Part shown: piece after piece, positions 25,896 to 35,441 of the stretch | How the letters are laid out: each line of letters starts with the position of its first letter | Numbering within the stretch: the stretch's first letter is position 1 | The notes under the pieces: generated by a model | The model's database searches: none | Told to the model about the DNA's origin: nothing | The model's input: the letters and a program-made list of their open reading frames with translations, nothing else | Source of the DNA: Neisseriaceae bacterium PsAf | GTDB lineage: Bacteria > Pseudomonadota > Gammaproteobacteria > Burkholderiales > Neisseriaceae | Direction of reading: 5' to 3' | Assembly (NCBI GenBank): GCA_017114885.1 | Contig: WNLJ01000023.1 | Coordinates: 54,430-118,429 of the forward strand | DNA: 64,000 nucleotides | Made by a program: the position numbers and the translations under genes

Positions 25896-26819
25896 TTACT
25901 GATTTTTTTGGCCTTTTACAATTTGTAATCCTGCAGAAACCAAACTACCAATATCAGCTACATTGGCTGGTAAAATTAAAGTATTATTAGTTTTAGCTAA
26001 ATTTTTAAATGCCTCTACATATTGTTCTGCTACTTTATAATTCACAGCTTCAAAGCCACCGGGGTTATTGATTGATTCAGCAACAGTGCGAAGAGCATCA
26101 GCTGTTGCATTGGCTACCAGACGTAAGGATTCCGCTTCACCTGTAGCATGGTTAATTTGTGCTTGCTGATCACCTTCAGATTCTTGAATAGCAGCTTCTC
26201 TTTTACCTGATGCAAGATTAATTTGTTCTATTTTTAGACCTTCTGAAGTGGCTATTCTGGCACGTTTTTCTCGTTCGGCTGTGATTTGTGCTTGCATGGC
26301 TTGCAAGATTTCTCTGGGAGGGACTAAATCCTTAATTTCATAACGCAGTACTTTTACACCCCATGAAGGTGCAGCTTCGTCAAGTGCAGAAACAACTGCC
26401 TTATTAATTTCTTCTCTCTCTTCGAAAGTTTTATCTAATTCCATGCGCCCGATTACAGAACGTAAAGTGGTTTGAGCAAGTTGGGTAATAGCCACTACAT
26501 AATTACTGGTTCCGTAGGAGGCTAGTTTAGGATCTGTTACTTGAAAATAGATAATACCATCTACGGTTAATTGAGTATTATCTCGAGTGATACATACTTG
26601 ACTGGGCACATCTAAAGGAATTTCTTTTAGAGTATGTTTATAAGCAACTCTATCTAAAAAAGGTATAATTATACTTAGTCCAGCATATAAAGTTTTATTG
26701 TATTTTCCTAGGCGCTCAATAACATAGGCTTCTTGTTGTGGAACTACTTTTATGGATTGCCAACCAATTATACCAACAACGATTATTAGTAGTAATGCAA
26801 CTGTCATTACATCGTACAT
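25896..26819 (-). CDS. SPFH/band 7 stomatin-like membrane protein (paraslipin/QmcA type)
   Basis: A 307-residue protein with one N-terminal membrane segment (about residues 5-21) and an SPFH domain. PQQEAYVIERLGKYNKTL is the classical start of the domain, and the LRSVIGRMELDKTFEERE stretch and the following Ala/Glu/Gln-rich coiled coil (ITAEREKRARIATSEG) are family marks. Such proteins form large ring assemblies at the membrane and are linked to membrane quality control; the exact role is unsettled. It lies 19 bases downstream of an NfeD gene, the standard stomatin-NfeD operon pairing. Confidence 0.92.
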   Translation of the reverse strand: MYDVMTVALLLIIVVGIIGWQSIKVVPQQEAYVIERLGKYNKTLYAGLSIIIPFLDRVAYKHTLKEIPLDVPSQVCITRDNTQLTVDGIIYFQVTDPKLASYGTSNYVVAITQLAQTTLRSVIGRMELDKTFEEREEINKAVVSALDEAAPSWGVKVLRYEIKDLVPPREILQAMQAQITAEREKRARIATSEGLKIEQINLASGKREAAIQESEGDQQAQINHATGEAESLRLVANATADALRTVAESINNPGGFEAVNYKVAEQYVEAFKNLAKTNNTLILPANVADIGSLVSAGLQIVKGQKNQ

Positions 26820-26838
26820 AGTTAGACCTTTCTAAAAA

Positions 26839-27264
26839 TTAAGTTAATTGAATAATTAATGTATTGGCATCTTTGCCAATAATACTTGCTTTATCTCCTA
26901 CAGCTGCTATTTTTGTGTTGTCATCAAGTGCAGCTTCCCATAAAGTCCCCCTATAATGTACGTAGTATAGGCCATTGGGAAGATGTTCTTCTATTACAAC
27001 TAATTGGCCTATATCCAAATCTTGAGGAGTATAATTCTTTGGATCTTTTTTTTTCTTTTTATTGATTGTAGCAACAATAACTAAACCTATTAATGCAAGT
27101 AAAGAAGCGAAAGTAGTGCTAAGAGCAGGGCTTGCTTCAAAAAAGTAAGTATAAAAACCAGTAATAAAAAATGCAATCGAAAGAACTAAAAAGTAAAAAA
27201 TTCCAGTTGCTAATTCAAAAATCAAAGTAATAATTGCTAGGGCAAACCAAAACCAAATCATCAC
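26839..27264 (-). CDS. NfeD-family membrane protein (short form)
   Basis: A 141-residue protein with two or three N-terminal membrane helices, a lysine-rich linker ([10 protein letters not shown]), and a C-terminal OB-fold domain ending in [10 protein letters not shown]. This is the short NfeD1b-type partner of stomatin-like proteins, without the ClpP-like protease domain of long NfeD. It overlaps rlmB by 4 bases (ATGA) and precedes the SPFH gene, so the three are one operon. Confidence 0.88.
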   Translation of the reverse strand: MMIWFWFALAIITLIFELATGIFYFLVLSIAFFITGFYTYFFEASPALSTTFASLLALIGLVIVATINKKKKKDPKNYTPQDLDIGQLVVIEEHLPNGLYYVHYRGTLWEAALDDNTKIAAVGDKASIIGKDANTLIIQLT

Positions 27265-28016
27265 ACTCCTTTCAATTTTAAAATATGCTGCCTTTTTGTT
27301 TCTGATAAAACAATTCCCGTACTCACACTTACATTTAAACTTTCGACCGTACCATACATAGGAATTGAGACCAAGACGTCGCAGTTTTCTTTTGTGAGCC
27401 GTCGCATGCCAGTACCCTCAGAACCCATGACCCAAGCAATGCCTAATGGTAAATCTACATCATATAAATTGGCTTTGGCATCCATTTCAGTACCATAAAT
27501 CCAAATTTGTCTCTTTTTTAATTCTTTCATGGTGCGAGATAAGTTCGTAACAGTAATATAGGGGACGGTTTCAGCAGCGCCACAAGCCACTTTACTAACA
27601 GTCGTATTCAAACCGACACTTTTATCTTTGGGTGCAATCACCGCATGCAAGCCCATTGCATCAGCAACTCTTAGGGCAGCACCTAAGTTATGAGGATCTG
27701 TAATACCGTCTAAAATCAATAAAAAAGGAGGTTCTTGAAGGTTATCCAGGATATCATCAATATGAGTGAAAGGGCGTGAGGCATCAATAAAAGCCACAAT
27801 GCCTTGATGTTTCGTATACTGGCCTGCGAGAGATTGAATCCTTTGCTCATCTACGAAATAAACATGGACATTTTCTTGTTGTGCTTTTTGAATAACTTCT
27901 CGTGTTCTTTGGTCATCTTTTGAGTCAAGAATGTAAATTTCGTACAAACTCTTGGGATTTTGCCATAAACGAGCATTAGTAGCATGAAAGCCAACGATTA
28001 GTCTTTTATTTTTCAT
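27261..28016 (-). CDS. rlmB: 23S rRNA (guanosine-2'-O-)-methyltransferase RlmB
   Basis: SpoU-family (SPOUT) methyltransferase that modifies G2251 in the 23S rRNA peptidyl-transferase region. An N-terminal L30e-like substrate-binding domain covers about residues 1-75. The SAM knot domain shows motif 1 [19 protein letters not shown], motif 2 [10 protein letters not shown] and motif 3 [19 protein letters not shown]. Length 251 is normal. It is first in an operon with nfeD and the SPFH gene and divergent from argS. Confidence 0.94.
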   Translation of the reverse strand: MKNKRLIVGFHATNARLWQNPKSLYEIYILDSKDDQRTREVIQKAQQENVHVYFVDEQRIQSLAGQYTKHQGIVAFIDASRPFTHIDDILDNLQEPPFLLILDGITDPHNLGAALRVADAMGLHAVIAPKDKSVGLNTTVSKVACGAAETVPYITVTNLSRTMKELKKRQIWIYGTEMDAKANLYDVDLPLGIAWVMGSEGTGMRRLTKENCDVLVSIPMYGTVESLNVSVSTGIVLSETKRQHILKLKGV

Positions 28017-28087
28017 AACCTGTATATTTACTTACAATATCTCTCATTCTAGCAATTATTTGAAGAAAAATCTTTTTTTAAAAAAAA

Positions 28088-28116
28088 TTAAGTTAATTGC
28101 TTAATTATACTATAAT
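28088..28116 (+). promoter_or_regulatory. candidate argS promoter
   Basis: A perfect TATAAT at 28111-28116 lies 17 bases after TTAAGT (28088-28093, three of six -35 matches). It is about 50 bases ahead of the argS ATG, in the rlmB-argS divergent gap. Confidence 0.45.
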
Positions 28117-28165
28117 GTAAGCCAATTTTTATTAGAATATATAAAGTATTCAAGGAACGATATTT

Positions 28166-29893
28166 ATGAACACAAGTTCTTTGCTAACAGATTTAGCAAA
28201 AGAAGCATTTGAAAAAGCAGGGGTGGGGGAATATCCCGTTATATTACAAGCGGCTAAAAATCCTCAATTTGGTGATTATCAAATTAATGGGGTCATGCCC
28301 GCTGCTAAAAAAACACAACAAAATCCAAGAGAATTGGCAGAAAAAGTAATTCAATTTTTAGATAAAAAAAATATTATTCAATCGTTAGAGGTAGCAGGTC
28401 CAGGATTTATTAATATTAGACTTGATAATCAATATTTGAATCAGCAAGTAAATTTAGCCTTACAAGATAGTCGATTAAGCATTAAGCCAAGTTTGAAAGG
28501 CGAGAAAGTAGTGATTGATTATTCTTCACCGAACTTAGCTAAAGAAATGCATGTTGGTCATTTGCGTTCTACGATTATAGGGGATAGTTTGAATCGAATT
28601 TATCAATTTATGGGTGCAGATGTTGTTCCTCAAAATCATGTAGGAGATTGGGGAACCCAATTTGGTATGTTGGTGACCTATTTAATTGAGCAAGAACAAA
28701 AAAGTGAATCTGAATTTATTTTATCGGATTTAGAAGGATTTTATCGTCAAGCAAAACAAAAATTCGATGAAGATGAGGCGTTTGCCAACAGAGCGCGCGA
28801 AAATGTAGTTCGTTTGCAGCATAATGATCCTGAAATATTAAAATACTGGAGAAAATTTGTAGAAACGTCTATTGAGCATATCCAAGCAGTCTATGAGCGT
28901 CTAGGAGTGTTGCTTACTAGAGATGATATTTTCGGTGAATCCGAATATAACGATGAATTACCTAAAATTGTTAATTCTCTACTAGAAAAGGGAGTTGCAG
29001 TAGATGATAATGGCACCAAGCTGGTCTATTTAGAAAATTTGCGAGATGAAAATGATCAACCTGGGGTTTTTATTGTTCAAAAAAAAGATGGGGGGTATTT
29101 ATATGCGACTACTGATTTTGCTTGTTTAAAGACCAATATCCAAGACCATCATGCAACACATTTTATTTATGTAGTTGACTCCAGACAATCACTTCATTTT
29201 AAATCATTATTTGATATTTCAGAACGAGCAGGTTGGTTACCTGATAGTGTTTTAGCAGAGCATGTGGCTTTTGGTACCATGATGGGCCAAGATGGCAAGC
29301 CATTTAAAACACGTACTGGTGGCACAGTTAAGTTAATAGACCTGCTAGATGAAGCAGTGCATAGAGCGACTGAATTAATTCAAGATAAAAACCCAGACTT
29401 GACAACAGAAGAAGTGAATCAAATTGCTGAAGTTGTTGGCATAGGTGCGATTAAGTATGCAGATTTATCTAAGAATCGTTTGAGTGATTATATTTTTAAT
29501 TGGGATCGTATGCTATCTTTTGAGGGAAATACGGCACCTTATCTACAATATGCCTATGCTCGAATTAATAGCTTATTGGCGCGATCAGAATTAGAACCTA
29601 AAGAATTTATTGTTGAGTTTGCTTATCAAGAACCATTAGAACAACAATTAGCTGTCTTATTACTGCAGTTTGAAGAAGTTTTATTGCAAGTTATCGATAG
29701 CAATAATCCTCATTATCTAGCGAATTATCTTTATCAGTTAGCAACTTTATTCAGTCGTTTTTATGAAGCTTATGATGTTTTAAAAGCGCCTGATGAAACT
29801 AAATTAGCACGTTTGGGCTTATCGGATTTAACAGGAAGAACACTCAAACAAGGTTTGGATTTACTAGGGATTAATGTCTTGAAACGTATGTAA
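28166..29893 (+). CDS. argS: arginyl-tRNA synthetase
   Basis: Class I aminoacyl-tRNA synthetase charging tRNA-Arg. The HIGH-type signature HVGH is at residues 129-132 within SSPNLAKEMHVGHLRST. The KMSK position is degenerate (GKPFKTRTG), as is usual for many ArgRS. An N-terminal Add-1 domain and a C-terminal DALR anticodon-binding domain (APYLQYAYARINSLL) are both present. Length 575 is normal. AAGGAACG precedes the ATG. Confidence 0.96.
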   Translation: MNTSSLLTDLAKEAFEKAGVGEYPVILQAAKNPQFGDYQINGVMPAAKKTQQNPRELAEKVIQFLDKKNIIQSLEVAGPGFINIRLDNQYLNQQVNLALQDSRLSIKPSLKGEKVVIDYSSPNLAKEMHVGHLRSTIIGDSLNRIYQFMGADVVPQNHVGDWGTQFGMLVTYLIEQEQKSESEFILSDLEGFYRQAKQKFDEDEAFANRARENVVRLQHNDPEILKYWRKFVETSIEHIQAVYERLGVLLTRDDIFGESEYNDELPKIVNSLLEKGVAVDDNGTKLVYLENLRDENDQPGVFIVQKKDGGYLYATTDFACLKTNIQDHHATHFIYVVDSRQSLHFKSLFDISERAGWLPDSVLAEHVAFGTMMGQDGKPFKTRTGGTVKLIDLLDEAVHRATELIQDKNPDLTTEEVNQIAEVVGIGAIKYADLSKNRLSDYIFNWDRMLSFEGNTAPYLQYAYARINSLLARSELEPKEFIVEFAYQEPLEQQLAVLLLQFEEVLLQVIDSNNPHYLANYLYQLATLFSRFYEAYDVLKAPDETKLARLGLSDLTGRTLKQGLDLLGINVLKRM

Positions 29894-29917
29894 TTTTTAT
29901 TAAATTAAGGAAAAGTA

Positions 29918-30278
29918 ATGTTATATGCAGTTGATCGCTCAGCAGTTATTTTAAGACCGACACAAAAATTTTTGGATTGGTTAAATGTAACAATAGTAAA
30001 AGAAGGAAGCGATATAGAATTGACTTTGGAACAGATACAAGCCAATTGTCGAGTTTTTTTGGTTCCACAACAAGAAACACCAGAAGAGGTGGTTGCCTAT
30101 ATTGGTGAGAACTATAAAAAAACTATTTGAGTTAGAGGTGGCCAGTTGGTTTGATAATCAAGAATATTGGCCAACAATGGATTTGCCAACATTTACAGAA
30201 TTTTTCCAAGTTGAAGTACAAGACGAAGTAGTGGATTTAGTAGATGAGGATTTAATGAATAATCCATTGGTGGATTGA
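29918..30278 (+). pseudogene. conserved hypothetical gene split by a +1 base in an A7 run
   Basis: The frame from the ATG at 29918 (AAGGAAAAG upstream) reads 70 residues and stops at 30128-30130. The next frame continues with FELEVASWFDNQEYWP to a stop at 30276-30278. Removing one A from the seven-A run at 30116-30122 joins them into one 119-residue acidic protein reading YIGENYKKLFELEVASW. This is the shape of a short conserved protein I recall from betaproteobacteria, which starts with a Y-AVDR segment and has a W-rich acidic C-terminus, but I know no function. It may be a sequencing error, a recent pseudogene, or a gene rescued by RNA polymerase slippage. The intact second half argues against an old lesion. 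It lies in the argS-folC interval with normal spacing to both sides. Confidence 0.75.
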
Positions 30279-30286
30279 TAAAATCG

Positions 30287-30709
30287 ATGCATTTGAAAGT
30301 GATGTTTAAAACACCTTGGCTATATCTTAGCATTGTGGGTGCTTTGCATTTTTTAGCAATGATAATTTTTATGTCCTATTATGAAGGCGTTGTTAAATGG
30401 TTGTTGCTAGTACTGATATTGTTAAGTTATGCTTATACACTATATATCTACCGCCAAAAAAGGTTTAGGGCCTTAGAAATAAGACCGGATAACAGTACTT
30501 TATTACAAGACAAAGATTTTAATTTTATTCCTGTTAATTTGCGAAGAATATCGCTTAAAAATAGATATTGCATGATTGTTCATTGGCAAAATAAAAACAA
30601 AATAATGATACAGTTAATTTCTAGAGATATGTGCCGAAAAGAAGAATATCACCAACTTTTTTTATGTCTGAATTGGTTAATCCCAGAATCTATTAAAGAA
30701 GAGAAATAA
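30287..30709 (+). CDS. small membrane protein, YgfX-like
   Basis: A 140-residue protein starting at the ATG 30287 (a TTG four codons earlier is in frame). Two adjacent N-terminal membrane helices (about residues 9-53) are followed by a basic linker IYRQKRFRALEIRPD and a soluble beta-rich tail with a W at SRDMCRKEEYHQL... This two-helix plus LEI-x-P layout resembles the YgfX/CptA family of inner-membrane proteins, but the match is by eye and the family's toxin function in E. coli is debated. No SdhE/YgfY partner gene precedes it. It ends directly against the folC ATG. Confidence 0.5.
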   Translation: MHLKVMFKTPWLYLSIVGALHFLAMIIFMSYYEGVVKWLLLVLILLSYAYTLYIYRQKRFRALEIRPDNSTLLQDKDFNFIPVNLRRISLKNRYCMIVHWQNKNKIMIQLISRDMCRKEEYHQLFLCLNWLIPESIKEEK

Positions 30710-32005
30710 ATGAAAAAAAATTCATTACAAGAGTGGTTGGATTATTGGTTAACAGCTCATGGTGATAACGAAATAGAACTTGGTTTGGATCGGGTTAACC
30801 AAGTAAAAAACCAAATGGATTGGCAAATTGATCGACCTATTATTACCGTAGGTGGTACGAACGGGAAAGGGTCAGTTTGTGCTTTTTTAACGGCTATTTA
30901 TACCCAAGCAGGTTATCGAGTTGGCACTTTAACCAGTCCTCATCTCTTGCGTTACAACGAGCGAATTGCTATTAATGGAGAGCCAGTCACTGATGAAAAA
31001 ATTATCAGAGCTTTTGAACGGATAGAAAATAAAAGAGCAACGATTTCTTTAACCTATTTTGAAGTCAACGTGTTGGCCGCAGTGGATGTTTTTCTACAAG
31101 AAAAAGTTGATATTATTATTTTAGAAGTAGGTTTAGGTGGTCGATTGGATGCAGTTAATATTTTCGATGCTGACGTTGCTGTATTGACTAATGTGGATTT
31201 AGACCACCAAGAATATTTAGGCGATACTCGAGAAAAAATTGCGTATGAAAAGGCGGGAATTTATCGCCCTGAAAAACCTGCGATTGTGGGTGAAATAGAC
31301 CCCGCTAATGCATTACTAGAATATATTACTGAAATCAATGCAATTGGGTTGCGTTTAGGCGTTGATTATTCATACGAACGCTTAGGGCATCAATGGAATT
31401 TTCATTTTAAGCCTTCTCATCAACAACATGCAAAAGAACATCGTCGATTTGCTTTACCGATTCCGGCATTAAGAGGAAGCTACCAATTAGATAATGCCAG
31501 TTCAGCTTTATGTGCGATTGAATGCCTGCATTCTAAAATGCCTGTAGATACAGGTTCGATTAAAAAAGGTTTATTATTGGTTTCTCATCCGGCACGCTTT
31601 CAAATTTTACCTGGTCGGCCGATTGTGGTTTTGGATGTGGGGCATAATCCACACGCGGCCAGAGAGCTTAAAAATAATTTCTTGCATTTGCCTTTTGCCA
31701 AGAAAAAGATTGCAATTTTTAGTATGTTAGCAGATAAAGATATTGATACAGTTTTGGATATTTTAAAAGACGAATTTGATGCCTGGTATATTGCTACTTT
31801 AAATACAAATCGTGCTTTATCTTGTGCTAAAATTGAAGAAAAATTATTGCAACATGGTGTTCAGAAGATAAAAACTTTTAATTCGATTGCAAAAGCGTAT
31901 CATTCTGCTTTAAAAGAGATTTCAGAAGATGATAGAATAGTGGTGTTTGGCTCGTTTTTTACAGTAGCAGAAGTAATGGCATCATTCAATACACAGAGAA
32001 ATTGA
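30710..32005 (+). CDS. folC: bifunctional folylpolyglutamate/dihydrofolate synthase FolC
   Basis: Adds glutamate to dihydropteroate and to folates in the cytoplasm. The P-loop GGTNGKGSV is at residues 48-56, followed by TSPHLLRYNERI and the EVGLGGRLDAVN segment typical of FolC/MurC-type ligases. LTNVDLDHQEYLG and GHNPHAARE are also family marks. Length 431 is normal. The ATG follows the upstream stop without any gap, and the SPOR-domain gene starts 8 bases after the folC stop, so the genes are co-transcribed. Confidence 0.95.
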   Translation: MKKNSLQEWLDYWLTAHGDNEIELGLDRVNQVKNQMDWQIDRPIITVGGTNGKGSVCAFLTAIYTQAGYRVGTLTSPHLLRYNERIAINGEPVTDEKIIRAFERIENKRATISLTYFEVNVLAAVDVFLQEKVDIIILEVGLGGRLDAVNIFDADVAVLTNVDLDHQEYLGDTREKIAYEKAGIYRPEKPAIVGEIDPANALLEYITEINAIGLRLGVDYSYERLGHQWNFHFKPSHQQHAKEHRRFALPIPALRGSYQLDNASSALCAIECLHSKMPVDTGSIKKGLLLVSHPARFQILPGRPIVVLDVGHNPHAARELKNNFLHLPFAKKKIAIFSMLADKDIDTVLDILKDEFDAWYIATLNTNRALSCAKIEEKLLQHGVQKIKTFNSIAKAYHSALKEISEDDRIVVFGSFFTVAEVMASFNTQRN

Positions 32006-32013
32006 GGAGAAAT

Positions 32014-33240
32014 ATGAATTCTAGACGAGAAGAATATTTAGAGATTAAAAGAAGAAATAGAGCTCGACTAGTAGTAGCAATTGTTGCTTCTATTATTATT
32101 ATTTTATTTTCCTATTTAGTTTTAAAACCTAAGGAAAAACAAAAACTAGCTGAAAATGCCGGTAATGAAGCTACGGTGACAATTGCTGGGCAAAATGATA
32201 CCACAACTAAACCTGATGATAAGAAAACTGTTTCAGAATCCAATTTATCTAATGAACCTAACGATTTATCCGATGAGGATGCCTTTAAATTAGCTATTTT
32301 TCAAAATGCGGTTGAGGAAGGCAAAAAATTGGCGGGGGGTGTGATTGATAAAAGTGATGAATTAGAAACAAGTGAAAAAGAAGAATCGATTGCTGGAGAA
32401 GCATCTCCTTCTAATGCTTCTAATGATAGTATCAATGGTGGTTATAATTCTATTAATCACTTAGTTCCTCTAGTGCCAGTGAATGCAGTTGATGATTCTC
32501 AAGTTAGCGAACAGGGTGATGAAAATCAAGCAGCTACTGAAAAAAAAACAGCTGATATTGTAAAACCTGTTAAACAACAGGAAATTAATACTAAAAATAG
32601 CACTCAACCAGTTAAACAAGAAACAAAAATCAATCAAGTGACTGCAGTGAATAAGGAGCAAGTGACGGCGGTTGATAAGGGAAATAATAAAACCAATACA
32701 GTGGCTACCGATTTATCCAAAGAAAAATCAGATAAGACGACAACTACTATCAAGCAAACTCAAACAAATAACAGTAATAGTAATAATAGTAAACCAGAGG
32801 TTACTACCTCATCAAATATTAAACCTAAGTCAACAACTGTTGAAAAAACGACTACAAAGCCAGTAACGACAGCAAGTGTTAAAACGGATAATCAAAGCAA
32901 AAATACCAATAACAAGAGTAAAACGACTAATAGTACAACGACTAACTCTCAGAACAATAAAAAAACAGAATATAAGTCCACACCGCAAGCAACTTCTCAA
33001 GCGAAGGGCAGAGAAAAAATTATGACCGTGCAAGTTGCTTCTTTAAGTGATCCTATTCAAGCACAGGCCTTAAAAAGTGAATTAGCTGGCAAAGGTTATC
33101 CTGCTCGAGTAGAGCGTTATAAGAATGGAAATCAAACACTTTATCGTGTGAGAGTGGGTGTTTATAACAACAGGGATGAGGCCTCTAAAGTAGTATCGAA
33201 GCTCCAATCATCAGGTTATTCTGCTGCTATTTCTAGATAA
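32014..33240 (+). CDS. SPOR-domain inner-membrane protein (DedD/FtsN-like)
   Basis: A bitopic protein of 408 residues from the ATG at 32014 (GAGGAG upstream; a TTG four codons earlier is weaker). A short basic cytoplasmic tail, a membrane helix at about residues 19-38, a long low-complexity periplasmic region rich in Lys, Thr, Asn and Gln (about 40-330), and a C-terminal SPOR domain (TVQVASLSDPIQAQALKSEL and YRVRVGVYNNRDEA) are visible. SPOR domains bind denuded glycan at the division septum. The folC-SPOR-cvpA-purF order corresponds to E. coli folC-dedD-cvpA-purF, so DedD-type is the best guess. The linker is much longer than E. coli DedD's, nearer to FtsN. Confidence 0.88.
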   Translation: MNSRREEYLEIKRRNRARLVVAIVASIIIILFSYLVLKPKEKQKLAENAGNEATVTIAGQNDTTTKPDDKKTVSESNLSNEPNDLSDEDAFKLAIFQNAVEEGKKLAGGVIDKSDELETSEKEESIAGEASPSNASNDSINGGYNSINHLVPLVPVNAVDDSQVSEQGDENQAATEKKTADIVKPVKQQEINTKNSTQPVKQETKINQVTAVNKEQVTAVDKGNNKTNTVATDLSKEKSDKTTTTIKQTQTNNSNSNNSKPEVTTSSNIKPKSTTVEKTTTKPVTTASVKTDNQSKNTNNKSKTTNSTTTNSQNNKKTEYKSTPQATSQAKGREKIMTVQVASLSDPIQAQALKSELAGKGYPARVERYKNGNQTLYRVRVGVYNNRDEASKVVSKLQSSGYSAAISR

Positions 33241-33761
33241 TGACCACGATTGATTACGCCATTGTTTTTTTGATTGTGTTTTTTGCTTTACTGTCGTTTA
33301 GCCGAGGTATTATTGCAGAGGTCGTCTTTATTTTGAAATGGGTATTTTCCATAGTAGGGGCTCGTGTGATGTATGGTCCTTTTTCTGAACTGATATTTGG
33401 CTCTATTGAACCACTATGGCTAAAGCAAACTTTAGGATTTGGGCTTTTCTTTTTAATTTTTTATATTGTTTTAAATTATTTTGGTCGAGGATTGACCCGA
33501 ATAGTACGATTTTTTGGTTTGGGTGGGGTAAATCATTTTTTAGGAATTATTTTTGGTACATTAAAAGGTGTTATTGTGGTTATGGCCTTAGTTTTTGTAT
33601 GTAGCTACACGAATGTTATAAAAACAGAAATATGGCAAGATTCAGTATTATTACCTTTTTTTAATGAACTAATTGTGACAATTTCACCTTTTGTACAAGA
33701 TATGTTAGAGAGTAAAAGCAACATATCAGATATCAATCAGATTTTATTTCAAACTAGCTGA
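33240..33761 (+). CDS. cvpA: CvpA family membrane protein
   Basis: Inner-membrane protein of 173 residues with four predicted helices. It begins IDYAIVFLIVFFALLSFSRG, the standard CvpA start, and has GLGGVNHFLGIIFGTLKG in the third segment. CvpA was named for colicin V production and is more generally linked to envelope stress tolerance and biofilm; its molecular role is not settled. The ATG overlaps the upstream stop by one base, and purF follows after 9 bases, the classical cvpA-purF pair. Confidence 0.92.
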   Translation: MTTIDYAIVFLIVFFALLSFSRGIIAEVVFILKWVFSIVGARVMYGPFSELIFGSIEPLWLKQTLGFGLFFLIFYIVLNYFGRGLTRIVRFFGLGGVNHFLGIIFGTLKGVIVVMALVFVCSYTNVIKTEIWQDSVLLPFFNELIVTISPFVQDMLESKSNISDINQILFQTS

Positions 33762-33770
33762 GGATAAGTT

Positions 33771-35201
33771 ATGTGTGGTGTCTTGGGAATAATGAGTCAT
33801 GGTGCAGTTAATCAAGAATTATATGATGGCTTACAAATGTTACAGCATAGAGGGCAGGATGCTGCTGGTATCTTAACGACTGATGGCTCTGTTTTTCATA
33901 GTCATAAAGGGCAGGGCTTAGTCAGAGATGTGTTTAGAACACGCAATATGAGGGATTTGTTAGGTAACTTTGGCATTGCGCATGTTCGCTATCCAACAGC
34001 AGGTCATAAAAATTCTGAAATTACAGAAGAAGCTCAGCCTTTTTATGTGAATTCTCCTTTTGGTATTTCGCTAGCGCATAATGGTAATTTAATTAATGTT
34101 GATAGCCTGATGCAAAATATTGTGAATAATGATTTAAGGCATATTAATACCAGCTCAGATTCCGAATTGCTCTTAAATGTTTTTGCACATGAATTAGAAA
34201 ATCAAGTATTTGGAGTGATTCTAACGAAAGAAAATATCTTTAATGCGGTTAGCTGTGTGCATAATCGAGTGCGTGGTGCTTATGCTGTGGTAGCGATGAT
34301 TGCAGGCTATGGCATGGTGGCCTTTAGAGATCCTTTCGGTATTCGCCCTTTAATTTTGGGAGAAAGAAAAAATCAGGATGGAACAATCGACTACTGTGTG
34401 GCTTCAGAATCATTGGCATTAACACACCTAGACTTTCAAATTGTAAGGGATTTAAAACCAGGAGAAGCTATTTTTATTGATTTTGATGGTAATTTTCATG
34501 CATACGATTGTAAAAAGAGTACGCAGTTAGTTCCTTGTTTATTTGAATATGTGTATTTTTCTAGGCCTGATTCGGTAGTGAATGGCGTGTCGGTTTATCA
34601 AGCACGATTAGATATGGGAACGATTTTAGCTGAAAAAATTCAACAAGAAATTACAGAACCGATTGATGTCGTTATGCCTGTGCCAGATACTAGCCGACCG
34701 ATTGCTTTACAGCTGGCTCAACATTTGAACATACCTTATCGAGAAGGTTTAATTAAAAATCGGTATATTGGTCGTACTTTTATTATGCCGGGTCAAGCAG
34801 TACGCAAGCGCTCGGTCAAACATAAATTAAGTCCAGTTGAGGTGGAGTTTAAAGATAAAAATGTTTTATTAGTAGATGATTCTATTGTCAGAGGTACGAC
34901 CAGTCGAGAGATTGTAGATATGGCCAGAATGTCGGGTGCTAAAAAAGTATTTATGGCTTCAGCAGCCCCAGAGGTACGCTATCCTAATGTATATGGTATT
35001 GATATGCCATCTAAAGAGGAGTTAATTGCCAATAATCGTACTGTATCCGAAATTGCAGAAGAAATTGGAGTAGATGGTTTAGTATTTCAAAATTTAGATG
35101 ATTTGGTCGGTGTCATTAAAAACTTAAATCCTCAGATTAATGATTTAGATACTTCTTGTTTTGATGGACGGTATATTACTGGTGGTATTAATTTTGATTA
35201 G
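33771..35201 (+). CDS. purF: amidophosphoribosyltransferase PurF
   Basis: First committed step of purine synthesis: transfers glutamine amide nitrogen to PRPP. The catalytic N-terminal Cys2 is directly after Met (MCGVLGI), with no propeptide. The glutaminase domain includes LQHRGQDAAGI, and the PRPP-binding loop VLLVDDSIVRGTTSRE lies in the C-terminal domain. Length 476 is slightly below E. coli PurF and typical of betaproteobacteria. AGGATAAG precedes the ATG. It ends the folC operon. Confidence 0.96.
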   Translation: MCGVLGIMSHGAVNQELYDGLQMLQHRGQDAAGILTTDGSVFHSHKGQGLVRDVFRTRNMRDLLGNFGIAHVRYPTAGHKNSEITEEAQPFYVNSPFGISLAHNGNLINVDSLMQNIVNNDLRHINTSSDSELLLNVFAHELENQVFGVILTKENIFNAVSCVHNRVRGAYAVVAMIAGYGMVAFRDPFGIRPLILGERKNQDGTIDYCVASESLALTHLDFQIVRDLKPGEAIFIDFDGNFHAYDCKKSTQLVPCLFEYVYFSRPDSVVNGVSVYQARLDMGTILAEKIQQEITEPIDVVMPVPDTSRPIALQLAQHLNIPYREGLIKNRYIGRTFIMPGQAVRKRSVKHKLSPVEVEFKDKNVLLVDDSIVRGTTSREIVDMARMSGAKKVFMASAAPEVRYPNVYGIDMPSKEELIANNRTVSEIAEEIGVDGLVFQNLDDLVGVIKNLNPQINDLDTSCFDGRYITGGINFD

Positions 35202-35246
35202 TAATTATTTTTATCAAAAAATGGGATAATGATATGGAAATAAGAA

Positions 35247-35342
35247 GTGATCGTTTACTTAGTTTATTATGATGGTAACAAGGATAAATATGTGTTAAAA
35301 AAACGTGAGATTCAATTTGATAATGACAATATTGATAATTAG
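35247..35342 (+). CDS. possible 31-codon ORF after purF
   Basis: From a GTG at 35247 a frame of 31 residues (VIVYLVYYDGNKDKYVLKKR and a further acidic DNDNIDN tail) ends in TAG exactly at the first base of the terminator stem. AAGAA upstream is a poor ribosome binding site. The protein-like composition and the stop-to-terminator fit are suggestive. It could equally be the remnant of a longer gene or chance. Confidence 0.2.
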   Translation: MIVYLVYYDGNKDKYVLKKREIQFDNDNIDN

Positions 35343-35383
35343 ATAAAATAAAGCCTTGATTGACATCAAGGCTTTATTTTATC
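35342..35383. terminator. strong bidirectional terminator after purF
   Basis: A perfect 19-bp stem (35342-35360 with 35365-35383) with TGAC loop. The GC core GCCTTGAT/ATCAAGGC is flanked by A/T-rich arms giving U-rich tails on both strands. It separates the purF operon from the convergent small secreted protein gene. Confidence 0.93.
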
Positions 35384-35441
35384 AGTTTAAGTTCGACTAA
35401 TTCCCAACTAAATAACTGAGAATTAATTGAAATTTATTTTT

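Noticed and set aside
29918..30278. Programmed -1 ribosomal frameshift at the A7 run
   Set aside because: The required shift is +1 (or loss of one A), the wrong direction for a classical A-AAA-AAG -1 site, and no stimulatory pseudoknot is evident.
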